From assembly GCA_029194665.1 (NCBI GenBank), contig JARFXO010000003.1:1-64000 (forward strand): 64,000 nucleotides of DNA. The letters run 5' to 3'. Positions 25,668 through 33,663 of this stretch are shown here, piece by piece. Under the pieces are notes generated by a model. The model worked only from the letters and a program-made list of their open reading frames with translations. It had not been told where the DNA came from and searched no databases. Each line of letters starts with the position of its first letter. Position 1 is the stretch's first letter. The position numbers and the translations under genes are program-made. Source of the stretch: Nitrospira sp. GTDB lineage: Bacteria > Nitrospirota > Nitrospiria > Nitrospirales > Nitrospiraceae.

Positions 25668-27763
25668 GCATCTAGAGACTCGACGCTCTGATGGTGTGTG
25701 ACCCCAATGGTTGTTTGCGGTTCTCGGAAAAAGGAAAGTGTTTGACTGTCGATCCGGCCCTGTATGAAATCGATCATGGTCAGCAGCAAGAATTTGGCAT
25801 GCGGAGCCACTTCCGAGTTCTGAATAGCGTAAATCAACCCCCTGAAAGTCCAGTCTTCTGGTCCGATTTTTGGATTCACATCCCTATAGTAGTTCAAAAA
25901 ATTATCGAGCTGCGTATTATCTGAATGACTCGGATCGAGTAGAAATGATGCAGCAACGAAAAAACGCAGCACACAAGCATAAGGCTGCGAGATCTGTGCA
26001 TGTTCCAAGGCTTGAAAGGCGTGCGTCCTTGCCTGGTCAAAGTGGCCCGTCTTGAGCAGAATTTCAACCAGATTGGTTTTTGCGCTCACGCTATTCTCGA
26101 TCTTGTTCAACTTCTGCAACCGCTTCAGTCCTTCGGCAAAATCCAACTTGTAGTCAGAGTAGAACTCCGAAAAGTAAGTTAGGGCATTGATGTGTTCAGG
26201 GTTGATCCGCACAGCCTCTTTGAAACTGAATTCGGCAGCGTCCAATTCCCTCAGTCTCATTAAGCTGATACCTTTGACGGCCCAGGCTTCTACGTCATCC
26301 GAATTCTTTGCGATTACGGCTTCGGCAAGCCGAATAGTCCTGCGATGTTGCTCCTGCGACTCTTTCTCTTTACCCAACTTAGCAAGCGCAACGGCCTTGT
26401 TAGATGCGGCCCAGACCTCTTCATTATTGGACGCCTCAAGCGCCCTATCGTAAAACTCGATCGCCTTGTCGTATTTCTTCTCCTTGTTGAAAAAAAGGTT
26501 CCCCTGACTCAAAAGGGCCCAGGAATAATCCGGTTTCAAGGCGATGGCTTTGCCATAACTGTTTCTGGCCTCGTCAACCTTGTCTAGGTTCTCGTAACAA
26601 GCTCCACGATTCCCCCAAGCCTCAACATTCTTGCCATCATGCTTGAGCGCCTCGTCATACAATTTAATGGCCTCTTGGTACTGGGTCAGCCCGAACAGGG
26701 CATTGCCTTTGGCAATCCATATCCAACCGTAATTGGCATCAATCTCCGTAAGTTTTCGATATTGTTCGATGGCCGCATCATATTTTTTGAACTCGAAGAG
26801 TAGATCGCCCTTATGCAGCCATGCCTCGGCATAGTTTGTGTCCAGTTCGATAGCTTTGTCGTAGGCTGTGATCGCCTCCTGGTGGCGGTTCAATTTCCTC
26901 AAGGCCGATCCTTTACCCTCCCAGGCCCAAGCCCATGCAGGGTTTTTCGCAATCGCGCGATTAAAGTAAACCAGTGCCTGATCTAGGTCTAATGACAGTA
27001 ACTCATTGCCCTTACTGCTCCAGGCCCACACATTACTCTGATCGATATTGGCAACGACTTCATAACACTCCAATGCGCCGGGATAATCCTTCTTTTGAAA
27101 AAGCGTGTCACCCTTTCTGATCCAGGACGATGATCGTTTGGGGTCGATGCGAATGGCCACATCACTGCATCGGATCGCATCATCAGATCGTTCGAGGGCA
27201 TACAGGGCAGCTGCTTTGTCATCCCATACTGGCGCATACTCAGGATCAATAGCGATGGACTTGTCGTAGAACTCAAGCGATTCTTCATATTTCTTGAGAT
27301 TCGAGAAGATAAGTCCTTTGTTCCGCCACGCATACTTGTTGCCAGGCTCAGTGGTGAGCAGCTTATCGTAAAAGGTTATCGCTTTGTCGTACTGTCCCAG
27401 GTTATGCAGCGCTATCGCTTTCCCGTGCAACGCGTTTGGTGCATGCGAATCGATTTCGAGAGCTTTCTCGTAGGACTTGAGCGCTTCATTCGGTTTGCTC
27501 AACTTGATGAACGCATCGCCTCTGGCCAACCAGACATCGGGTTCAGCCGGGCGCATTTCCGCAGCACGGCCATAGTTCTTGAGCGCTTCTTCATAGTTTT
27601 CAAGGCGCGAAAACACAAGCCCCTTGTTGTACCAGGCATCAAAGTTATCGGGGTCAATAATAATGGCTTCGTCGTAGTAGCGCTGAGCTTCAGTCCATTC
27701 CTTCTTCTCGAAATGAACATTGCCTTGCTGCACTAACTGGTCAGCTTTCTCGTTAAACGCCAT
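25664..27763 (-). CDS. Large tetratricopeptide-repeat protein
   Basis: A 699-residue protein made of about fifteen 34-residue TPR units from residue 5 to about 540; for example YNKGLVFSRLENYEEALKNY and WIAKGNALFGLTQYQEAIKL. The units are close to consensus, so they form a long superhelical scaffold for binding a partner. The last 150 residues lack TPR signature and contain YACVLRFFVAASFLLDPS and a helical region. There is no signal peptide. It is encoded between two caspase-like peptidases, with 27 bases to the upstream one. By analogy with TPR-controlled proteases, it may sense a ligand or hold substrate, but this is inference. Confidence 0.92.
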   Translation of the reverse strand: MAFNEKADQLVQQGNVHFEKKEWTEAQRYYDEAIIIDPDNFDAWYNKGLVFSRLENYEEALKNYGRAAEMRPAEPDVWLARGDAFIKLSKPNEALKSYEKALEIDSHAPNALHGKAIALHNLGQYDKAITFYDKLLTTEPGNKYAWRNKGLIFSNLKKYEESLEFYDKSIAIDPEYAPVWDDKAAALYALERSDDAIRCSDVAIRIDPKRSSSWIRKGDTLFQKKDYPGALECYEVVANIDQSNVWAWSSKGNELLSLDLDQALVYFNRAIAKNPAWAWAWEGKGSALRKLNRHQEAITAYDKAIELDTNYAEAWLHKGDLLFEFKKYDAAIEQYRKLTEIDANYGWIWIAKGNALFGLTQYQEAIKLYDEALKHDGKNVEAWGNRGACYENLDKVDEARNSYGKAIALKPDYSWALLSQGNLFFNKEKKYDKAIEFYDRALEASNNEEVWAASNKAVALAKLGKEKESQEQHRRTIRLAEAVIAKNSDDVEAWAVKGISLMRLRELDAAEFSFKEAVRINPEHINALTYFSEFYSDYKLDFAEGLKRLQKLNKIENSVSAKTNLVEILLKTGHFDQARTHAFQALEHAQISQPYACVLRFFVAASFLLDPSHSDNTQLDNFLNYYRDVNPKIGPEDWTFRGLIYAIQNSEVAPHAKFLLLTMIDFIQGRIDSQTLSFFREPQTTIGVTHHQSVESLDA

Positions 27764-27790
27764 GAAAAGTCGATCCCAACCAGGACAACA

Positions 27791-29017
27791 TTAGCCTGCG
27801 GCCGCTGAACGGCTGATGGTCTGCTGCCGGCTCTCGGTGTTGTCGTAGGGCCTGCACTTGGTCACGAACTGTTCTTTGGTTATTTCCGAAGTTACAGCTC
27901 GGCTGAGCAATGTAATCAAGGTCCCATCCCGGCCTTCCAGTTTAGCCGTCACAGCGAAGTCAAGCCTGTCTACGAGGCTATCAAGCTCGTTGTACACGAA
28001 TCGGAGCTGACCATTAAGATCGAGAATATTATCTGAGAGCCATTTTTGCATCTGACTTTTATAAGCATCCAGGCTCGTTTGGCAGTTCGTCCTAAGGGCG
28101 AGACCCTCCTTGTGCTTCCCATTCACGTTTAACAAGCTGTCGACATCCTTCACAGCTCGAAACAATCCCGCAAAGTCCTTTCGCGCGAGGTTATCCAGCG
28201 CGTTCTCGATCTTGTCGCGCATGTTTCGGTTGTATTTCTCGGTTGCGACGGCAATCTGTATTGCTCCGAGATTGCTGCTTTCCCTGAAGAACCTGGGGGT
28301 TTGCTTTTGATTGTACTTGAACTGTGTTTCGAGATGGGTCTCCAGCATCCGCAGGTTGATGACACCTGCCTCGTCGGACGCACTGCCGTCAAGTCCCTGT
28401 ATCAGGTGGTATGAAAATGCCCCGTGAGCATGAGGCTCCTCTTCATTGATGTGTCGCTGGATGATTTCCCTAGATGTTTGGTCAGGGCTGCTTGAGGCAA
28501 AAATGATTCGGCCCTCCCCGGACAGGGTTTCCAAGGTGGATTCATACGCGGTTCTGTAGTCCGCGATGGCCTTTTCGCCTTTTGTTGCCACACCGCTATA
28601 GCAACAATCCAGAATAATAATCACCGAACTGGCAGTAGACCTGGATACCACACGCTTGAATTCCGGAATGCTCACACCACAAACGAAAGGGTCTGTTTTG
28701 GAAAAATCGTAGGGGGCGATGTAGCCTTCGTCACCGCCGTAAACCAGGCCATGCCCAGAAAAATAGAAAAGCGCAAGATCGCAAGGATCATCGGTATTCC
28801 AGAAAACGTCGCTGATGGCTTTGCGGATGCGCTGGGCCGTCGCTTCATCACCGGGCAAATAGTGATCCTCTGCAATCTGGAAGTTGCCGATGTCGCGATT
28901 GCCAAGACGCTCATACAGTTCCCGAGCATCATTCTCCGCACCCATCAACTCCGGGATGCCCGGGTTCTTGTACTTATTGATTCCAACAATAACGGCGCGA
29001 CGCGTGCCTTCAAGCAT
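27791..29017 (-). CDS. Caspase-family peptidase with C-terminal helical domain (first of operon)
   Basis: A 408-residue protein. The C14 domain (about 5-255) starts with RRAVIVGINKYKNPGIPELMG and has catalytic His89 in FYFSGHGLVYGG and Cys139 in IILDCCYSG. Residues about 265-400 form a mostly helical extension (EKYNRNMRDKIENALDNLAR; LSDNILDLNGQLRFVYNELD) with no recognised domain, which may bind a partner such as the TPR protein. There is no signal peptide. Its ATG lies inside the end of the upstream thioredoxin-like gene (8-base overlap). Both catalytic residues are intact, so it is probably an active peptidase. Confidence 0.92.
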   Translation of the reverse strand: MLEGTRRAVIVGINKYKNPGIPELMGAENDARELYERLGNRDIGNFQIAEDHYLPGDEATAQRIRKAISDVFWNTDDPCDLALFYFSGHGLVYGGDEGYIAPYDFSKTDPFVCGVSIPEFKRVVSRSTASSVIIILDCCYSGVATKGEKAIADYRTAYESTLETLSGEGRIIFASSSPDQTSREIIQRHINEEEPHAHGAFSYHLIQGLDGSASDEAGVINLRMLETHLETQFKYNQKQTPRFFRESSNLGAIQIAVATEKYNRNMRDKIENALDNLARKDFAGLFRAVKDVDSLLNVNGKHKEGLALRTNCQTSLDAYKSQMQKWLSDNILDLNGQLRFVYNELDSLVDRLDFAVTAKLEGRDGTLITLLSRAVTSEITKEQFVTKCRPYDNTESRQQTISRSAAAG

Positions 29018-29606
29018 TGGACCTTATCGATTGTGCTTCGCCACGCTGCAGTCTGAGAGTGCCATCGATTACGGAAACGGAAATATCGCGCTCGGCGACA
29101 AAGGCTTTAATACCCTTCAAGGGAGCGAGGACGATCTGTTTCAATCGAGCCAGAAATTGATCACGCTTACCTTCTCGCATTGCGTCGGCAATTTTCCCAC
29201 CGATATAGAGATTGAATAATCTCTGCACGCATTCGATCGTGGCATCAGGAGAATGAAGCAAGGCTTTGCTGTCCAGACGGACATAGGCGGTCGCGGCTTC
29301 GGATCTTGCGGAAGCCAACTCCTCGATGCCGGTCATTACCAAGACGGGCAGAGGCTTTATCCCAAACTTCTTCTGAATCGATTTGTAGTTCGGATCGGAC
29401 AACCTGCCGATGTTCACAAACAGGTTGTTTCCCGTGGCGTTGCCCAAACTCCTAAGCCTGGCTTCGAGTTCTTCGTCCGGTACGGCGCCTGAAAAATAAA
29501 GGAGATAGACTTTGAAATCTCTGGATAGATTGTCGAGAAAAACATTTTCCCCTATCGCCTTTGTTCCATGCTCGTCAGGCTCGGAGAATATCAGTCGGTA
29601 CGGCAT
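29010..29606 (-). CDS. Thioredoxin-fold-like protein leading the caspase operon
   Basis: A 198-residue protein. Residues 30-95 look like a thioredoxin fold: the strand FKVYLLYFSGAVPDEELEAR, a strand with NNLFVNIGRLSDPNYKSIQK and the cis-Pro-type IKPLPVLVMTG. The CxxC redox pair is missing (SGAV in its place), so it is probably a binding module, not an oxidoreductase. The C-terminal half is helical and ends in DISVSVIDGTLRLQRG. GGAG lies eight bases before the ATG. It is the first gene of the five-gene operon. The fold call is mine and moderate; the function is unknown. Confidence 0.65.
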   Translation of the reverse strand: MPYRLIFSEPDEHGTKAIGENVFLDNLSRDFKVYLLYFSGAVPDEELEARLRSLGNATGNNLFVNIGRLSDPNYKSIQKKFGIKPLPVLVMTGIEELASARSEAATAYVRLDSKALLHSPDATIECVQRLFNLYIGGKIADAMREGKRDQFLARLKQIVLAPLKGIKAFVAERDISVSVIDGTLRLQRGEAQSIRSNA

Positions 29607-29692
29607 GAACCTGCTCCATGCACGTTGCTAAGGTGGACTAATGTGACGAGATATTTATCATTTGGATAGGGCGACCGGTTTAATTGGCGAGT

Positions 29693-29721
29693 ACTGTAAC
29701 TAAGCGCTTTCCGCAAGTCAA
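29693..29721 (-). promoter_or_regulatory. Candidate sigma-70 promoter of the caspase operon
   Basis: On the minus strand TTGACT (29716-29721) is followed after 17 bases by TACAGT (29693-29698), about 87 bases upstream of the first ATG of the operon. The palindrome AAGCGCTT lies in the spacer and could be an operator. The IS insertion boundary at 29998 is upstream of this site, so the operon should keep its own promoter. Confidence 0.45.
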
Positions 29722-30142
29722 TCAAGTGAAAGAACGACAAGATTTTATCCTCCGCCCTTGCACTATGATCTCTTTTCTTCCGAACTTGTGCGGAACGGTA
29801 GGCCTTCCATTTATTTGTACATTTGGTGTCAGGCATGCTATTGACTTCAGGAACACCGGCGGTGTTTCAGGTACCTGCTCCTCTCTGCGACTTTGGCGTT
29901 AGCGGACTGGTCAGTCTAGATAGTGGCCAAATTTCCACCGGTGCTGCTTCTCCATCGCGATCCACCAGAGTTCTCCGGACATAATAATTGGGAAACACTA
30001 GCAGGCTGCGGAAAAACCCGGATTGAATGAGACCGATGCCCCCAAATCCACTTGCCCGAGCCATCGCCGCGCATCCGTGAGGGAGTGTCCCACCGTGGAC
30101 GCTCGCTGTGGGCCACGCGGCATGCGGTGGACCCGTGTCGGC

Positions 30143-30433
30143 TCATGTCGCGACCTCCATGAGATTGCGCATTCGCACCAGGTTGTACGCCGCCACGGCG
30201 AAGGTGAACAGCCAGCCGACTCGTTGGACGCCATGCAGTTTGACCTTGCGCATTAAGCCGACGGTCTTCAACCAGCCGAAGACTTCTTCCACGCGTGTGC
30301 GCTTCTGTTGACTGACGGCATAGCCGGGGTGCCGCGTGGTCCGGCCGTCGATGGCACTTGTCCGCCCCGCCTTGTGTTGCGCCACATGAGGCGTGACCTG
30401 TCGCTCCCGCAACGCGTCCACGAACGCGGCCGT
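30143..30433 (-). pseudogene. IS5-type transposase, C-terminal fragment
   Basis: The last 97 codons of the transposase, with RTSAIDGRTTRHPGYAVSQQ, RTRVEEVFGWLKTVG (the conserved Glu of the DDE triad lies in RVEEVFGW) and the terminal AAYNLVRMRNL. It lines up in frame with the N-terminal fragment at 32687-33484 once the nested IS21-type element and one copy of its 7-bp target duplication are removed. The intact protein would have been about 362 residues. It is inactive as it stands. Confidence 0.9.
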
Positions 30434-30440
30434 GTCAGAG
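30434..30440. repeat. Target site duplication of the IS21-type element, left copy
   Basis: GTCAGAG directly precedes the left end of the IS21-type element and is repeated directly after its right end (32687-32693). The 7-bp length fits IS21-family elements. The two perfect copies suggest recent insertion. Confidence 0.88.
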
Positions 30441-30583
30441 TGTCAGCGGTCATGCAATAATCCCCAGATGTGGTCAATGAATTCTCCCCACCCTCTCACC
30501 GAAGGAGGGATGTGATGGAACTTGACGATAGCAAGGAGACAACGATCATACCGTCCCAGGTAGACCACACTCGGGAGGTATGT

Positions 30584-31852
30584 ATGGTGGATCAAGAGCG
30601 GTGGGCGGAGATTCGACGGTTGCGTCATGAAGAGCGGGGATCCATTTCAGGGATTGCGCGGCGGTTGGACCTGGATCGGAAGACCGTGCGGCGCAGTCTG
30701 CAGCAGACGACGTGGCAACCCTATCGCCGAGCGGCGATGACGGAGACGCTGCTGACCGCCCATGCCGACTTTGTGCGGACCCGTGCGTCGCAGGTTAATT
30801 ATTCGGCGCGGATTCTCTATCAGGAACTGCGAGCGAGCCACGAGTACATCGGCAGTTATGAGACGGTGAAGCGAGGGGTGGCGCCGCTGCGTGAGGGTCA
30901 GCTGCAGGCGGAGCGGGCCCTCCTCCGCTTTGAGACACCGCCGGGCCAGCAGAGTCAGATTGATTGGGGCCAAGCCACCGTGCCCTTCCGCGCCGGCCCG
31001 ACGGTGGTGCACGTGTTCGTGTTGACGTTGGGGTTCAGCCGACGTGGGTTCTATTACGCCTGTGCCGATGAGCGGCTGGCGCAGTTTCTCGAGGCCCATG
31101 AACGGGCTTTTGCGCATTTCGGTGGCCACACGCGAGAGCATCTGTATGACCGACCGCGAACCGTCTGTTATGCGGATGAGACGGGGCGGCGGCTCTGGAA
31201 TCCCACCTTCAAAGCCTTCGCCGACTATTGGGGCTTTGAGCCGCGCGTGTGTCGGCCCTATCGGGCCCAGACCAAGGGTAAGGTCGAATCCGGCGTGAAA
31301 TATCTGAAACGGAACTTTCTGCCGGGACGAACGTTTGTCGATCTGGTGGACTTTCAAACCCAACTTGACGAATGGACCGCGACAATTGCCGACCGCCGCA
31401 TCCATGGCACGACGCATGAGGAGCCACTCGTCCGGTTTGCGCGAGAACGCAACCACCTGGTCCCGCTGGCGGACCAGCGCGCCTTCCAGCAGGAGGCGCG
31501 CGTCTCACGGATCGTGGCCGAGGACTATTTGGTCAGCCTGGCGACGAACCGCTACTCCGTGCCCTTCCGGCTCATTGGTCAGCGGGTTGAAGTGCAACGA
31601 CGGGGGGACACGGTCCACATCTTTCACCGTGACCAAGAGATCGCGACGCACCCGGTGCTCCCGGGCCAGCACCAATTCCGAATCCAGCCCGAGCACGGCC
31701 CTGGAGCCAGTGCGCGTCTCGCCCGCCACCGTCGGTCCACGGTGAGCGATCGGTCCCCTCGCCCCGATGCCTTGCCGGAGGTCGAAGTGCGGGATCTGGC
31801 CTGGTACGAGGCGGTGTGTGAGCGCACGGCGTCGCAGGAGGGGCGGCCATGA
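30584..31852 (+). CDS. istA: IS21-family transposase IstA
   Basis: A 422-residue transposase from the ATG at 30584, which GGGAGGT precedes. An N-terminal helix-turn-helix (RGSISGIARRLDLDRKTVRR) is followed by the rve-type DDE domain with QSQIDWGQATVPF (first Asp), a middle Asp around HLYDRPRTV and the Glu in KGKVESGVKYLKRNF. The C-terminal part with YSVPFRLIGQRVEVQRRGD is the Mu-type beta-barrel-like domain of IstA proteins. It works with IstB as a target-selecting ATPase partner. An upstream in-frame start at 30470 lacks support. Confidence 0.95.
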   Translation: MVDQERWAEIRRLRHEERGSISGIARRLDLDRKTVRRSLQQTTWQPYRRAAMTETLLTAHADFVRTRASQVNYSARILYQELRASHEYIGSYETVKRGVAPLREGQLQAERALLRFETPPGQQSQIDWGQATVPFRAGPTVVHVFVLTLGFSRRGFYYACADERLAQFLEAHERAFAHFGGHTREHLYDRPRTVCYADETGRRLWNPTFKAFADYWGFEPRVCRPYRAQTKGKVESGVKYLKRNFLPGRTFVDLVDFQTQLDEWTATIADRRIHGTTHEEPLVRFARERNHLVPLADQRAFQQEARVSRIVAEDYLVSLATNRYSVPFRLIGQRVEVQRRGDTVHIFHRDQEIATHPVLPGQHQFRIQPEHGPGASARLARHRRSTVSDRSPRPDALPEVEVRDLAWYEAVCERTASQEGRP

Positions 31853-32631
31853 ACGCGGCGCAACTGGAACGGCTCCGTGACCAACTCACGCGCCTACGGC
31901 TCTTGAAGAGTCGGGAGCGGCTGGAGGCCCTCTTACAAGAAGCGGCCGTCAAGGAGCTGCCCTATGCCGACTTCCTCGACCAGGTGCTCGGCGAAGAAGT
32001 CGCGTCCAAGACCGCGAAGAACATTGCGATGCGGACGAGTTTGGCGCGATTTCCATTCGTCAAGAGTCTGGAGGTCTTCGACTTCAGCTACCAGCCTTCG
32101 TTGGATAAGAAGCAGATTCAGCAGGTGGCGACCTGCCACTTCATCGAGCACGGCGAGAATGTCGTGATCTTGGGGCCGCCCGGTGTGGGCAAAAGCCACC
32201 TGGCCATCGGGCTAGGGCTGCAAGCCATTGCCCAGGGCTATCGGGTGTTGTTCACGACAGCCGCCGCCATGATCGCTACGCTGACTCGGGCGCTCACGGA
32301 GAATCGGCTGGAGGACAAGCTGAAGCTCTATACCATTCCCCGGTTGCTGATCATTGATGAGATCGGCTATCTGCCCATTGACCGCACCGGGGCCAACTTG
32401 TTCTTTCAGCTCATCTCACGCCGCTATGAGAAGGGGCCGATGATTTTGACCAGTAACCAGAGTTTCGGGGCTTGGGGCGAGGTGTTTGGCGACCGGGTGC
32501 TGGCGACTGCGATCCTGGATCGGGTGCTCCACCACGCGATCACCATCAACATCCGGGGCCATTCCTACCGGCTGAAGGAGAAACTCAAAGCCGGACTTGT
32601 GCGGGTCGAAGAAGCGTCAACGACAACCTAA
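31849..32631 (+). CDS. istB: IS21-family helper ATPase IstB
   Basis: A 260-residue AAA+ ATPase of the DnaC/IstB type. Walker A is ILGPPGVGKSHLAIGLGLQA and Walker B is LLIIDEIGYLPID. The C-terminal HSYRLKEKLKAG is typical. The ATG overlaps the istA stop codon (ATGA), so the two are translationally coupled. IstB forms an ATP-dependent oligomer on target DNA that recruits IstA. The length is normal and no defects are visible. Confidence 0.95.
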   Translation: MNAAQLERLRDQLTRLRLLKSRERLEALLQEAAVKELPYADFLDQVLGEEVASKTAKNIAMRTSLARFPFVKSLEVFDFSYQPSLDKKQIQQVATCHFIEHGENVVILGPPGVGKSHLAIGLGLQAIAQGYRVLFTTAAAMIATLTRALTENRLEDKLKLYTIPRLLIIDEIGYLPIDRTGANLFFQLISRRYEKGPMILTSNQSFGAWGEVFGDRVLATAILDRVLHHAITINIRGHSYRLKEKLKAGLVRVEEASTTT

Positions 32632-32686
32632 CGGGGTGGGGAATTTTCGATGACCATAACTGGGGCAATTTGGATGACCCTTGACA

Positions 32687-32693
32687 GTCAGAG
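32687..32693. repeat. Target site duplication of the IS21-type element, right copy
   Basis: The second GTCAGAG copy, adjoining the right end of the IS21-type element. See the left copy at 30434. Confidence 0.88.
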
Positions 32694-33484
32694 TTCTTAT
32701 CGCCCCCCAGCGTGATGCGTCCGGTGGGCGCCTGCGCATCCACCAAGGCCAGCGCCGCCTCCCGCTCCGCCGTCCCCGTCGCCCGCGTCACCGTGGCGTT
32801 GACGACCAAGCCGTGGCGGTTTTCCATCAGCCCATGGCCCAGAAAACACAACTTCGCCTCCTGGCCCGCCGCCTTCTTATACAGCCGGGCCTCCGGGTCG
32901 GTCGTCGAGGCGTGCGTCGCGTTGGTCCGCCGCTCGCCCCGGAAGTCCACGCTGGGATTGCCCGGGTCATCCGCTGGCGGGGTCGGTGCCGGCTCCGCCG
33001 TCTTCTTGAAGCTCTTCTGGCCCGCCCAGGCCTCGATCAGCGTCCCATCCACCGTGAAGTGTTCATCGGACAAGAGGCCCTGGGCCTTGGCTTGGGCCAA
33101 GACCTGCTTGAAGAATGCCATGGCCATTTCGCCCTCCAACAAACGGTCCCGGTTCTTGGTGAAGACCGTCACGTCCCACACCGGCGCGTCCAGATCCAGC
33201 CCGACAAACCAGCGGAACAGCAGGTTGTACTGCAACTCCTCCATCAAGAGCCGCTCACTGCGGAGGCGGTAGAGCACCTGCAGCAAGAGGGCTCGCAGCA
33301 GTCTCTCTGGGGCAATCGAGGGACGACCAGTCCGGGCATAGAGCTGCTCCAGCTTGGGGGACAATGCCGTCAGCGCGGTGTCCACAGACTGCCGAATGGG
33401 CCGCAACGGGTGCGTCGCCGGGACACGCTCCTCCGGCGACAGATAACTGAGCAGCCCAGCTTGTTGGCTATCCTGACCGCGCAT
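32687..33484 (-). pseudogene. IS5-type transposase, N-terminal fragment
   Basis: The first 266 codons of the transposase from an ATG at 33484 with GGGAGG upstream. It has the DUF772-type N-terminal domain (ARTGRPSIAPERLLRALLLQ, LFRWFVGLDLDAPVWDVTVF) and the DDE start (EHFTVDGTLIEAWAGQKSF with the first Asp, and GRITLGGDKN with the second). Translation now runs into the nested element and stops at about 32585. It is the 5' part of the gene whose 3' part is at 30143-30433. Confidence 0.9.
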
Positions 33485-33663
33485 CCTGAACCTCCCTGCC
33501 AATATCCTAGTTATTTCTATGTACTACCCCAGGGAGATAGGGGAACGCAAGAGTTTTTCCGCAGCCTGCTAGAGGCAGAGATAATCTGGCGCTCCGCATG
33601 CTCATATTTCCTCCGGTATAAGCACTCATTCATATATTGGACTTCAGTGTCAGAGCGTCTGGA

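Larger units (their letters stand above)
30441..32686 (+). mobile_element. IS21-type insertion sequence (istA-istB)
   Basis: A 2246-bp element. Both ends begin with TGTCA and show a long, imperfect inverted repeat of about 50 bp with shared blocks GGTCAT, CCCAG, TGGTCA and TCCCCACCC, which is the multiple-repeat terminal structure of IS21. It carries istA and istB on one strand with a 4-base overlap. It inserted in the transposase gene of the surrounding IS5-type element with a 7-bp duplication. Both genes are intact, so it may still be mobile. Confidence 0.95.
30002..33568 (-). mobile_element. IS5-type insertion sequence, itself interrupted by an IS21-type element
   Basis: Perfect 16-bp terminal inverted repeats (CAGGCTGCGGAAAAAC at 30002-30017 and its complement at 33553-33568) flank the element. 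CTAG stands directly outside both ends (29998-30001 and 33569-33572), as expected for the YTAR target of IS5-group elements. Without the nested IS21-type copy it would be about 1.3 kb. It landed between the papain-like and caspase transcription units and did not break a recognised gene. Confidence 0.88.

Noticed and set aside
30647-31456. 269-codon minus-strand frame inside istA
   Set aside because: Antisense to IstA with its DDE residues; no independent support.
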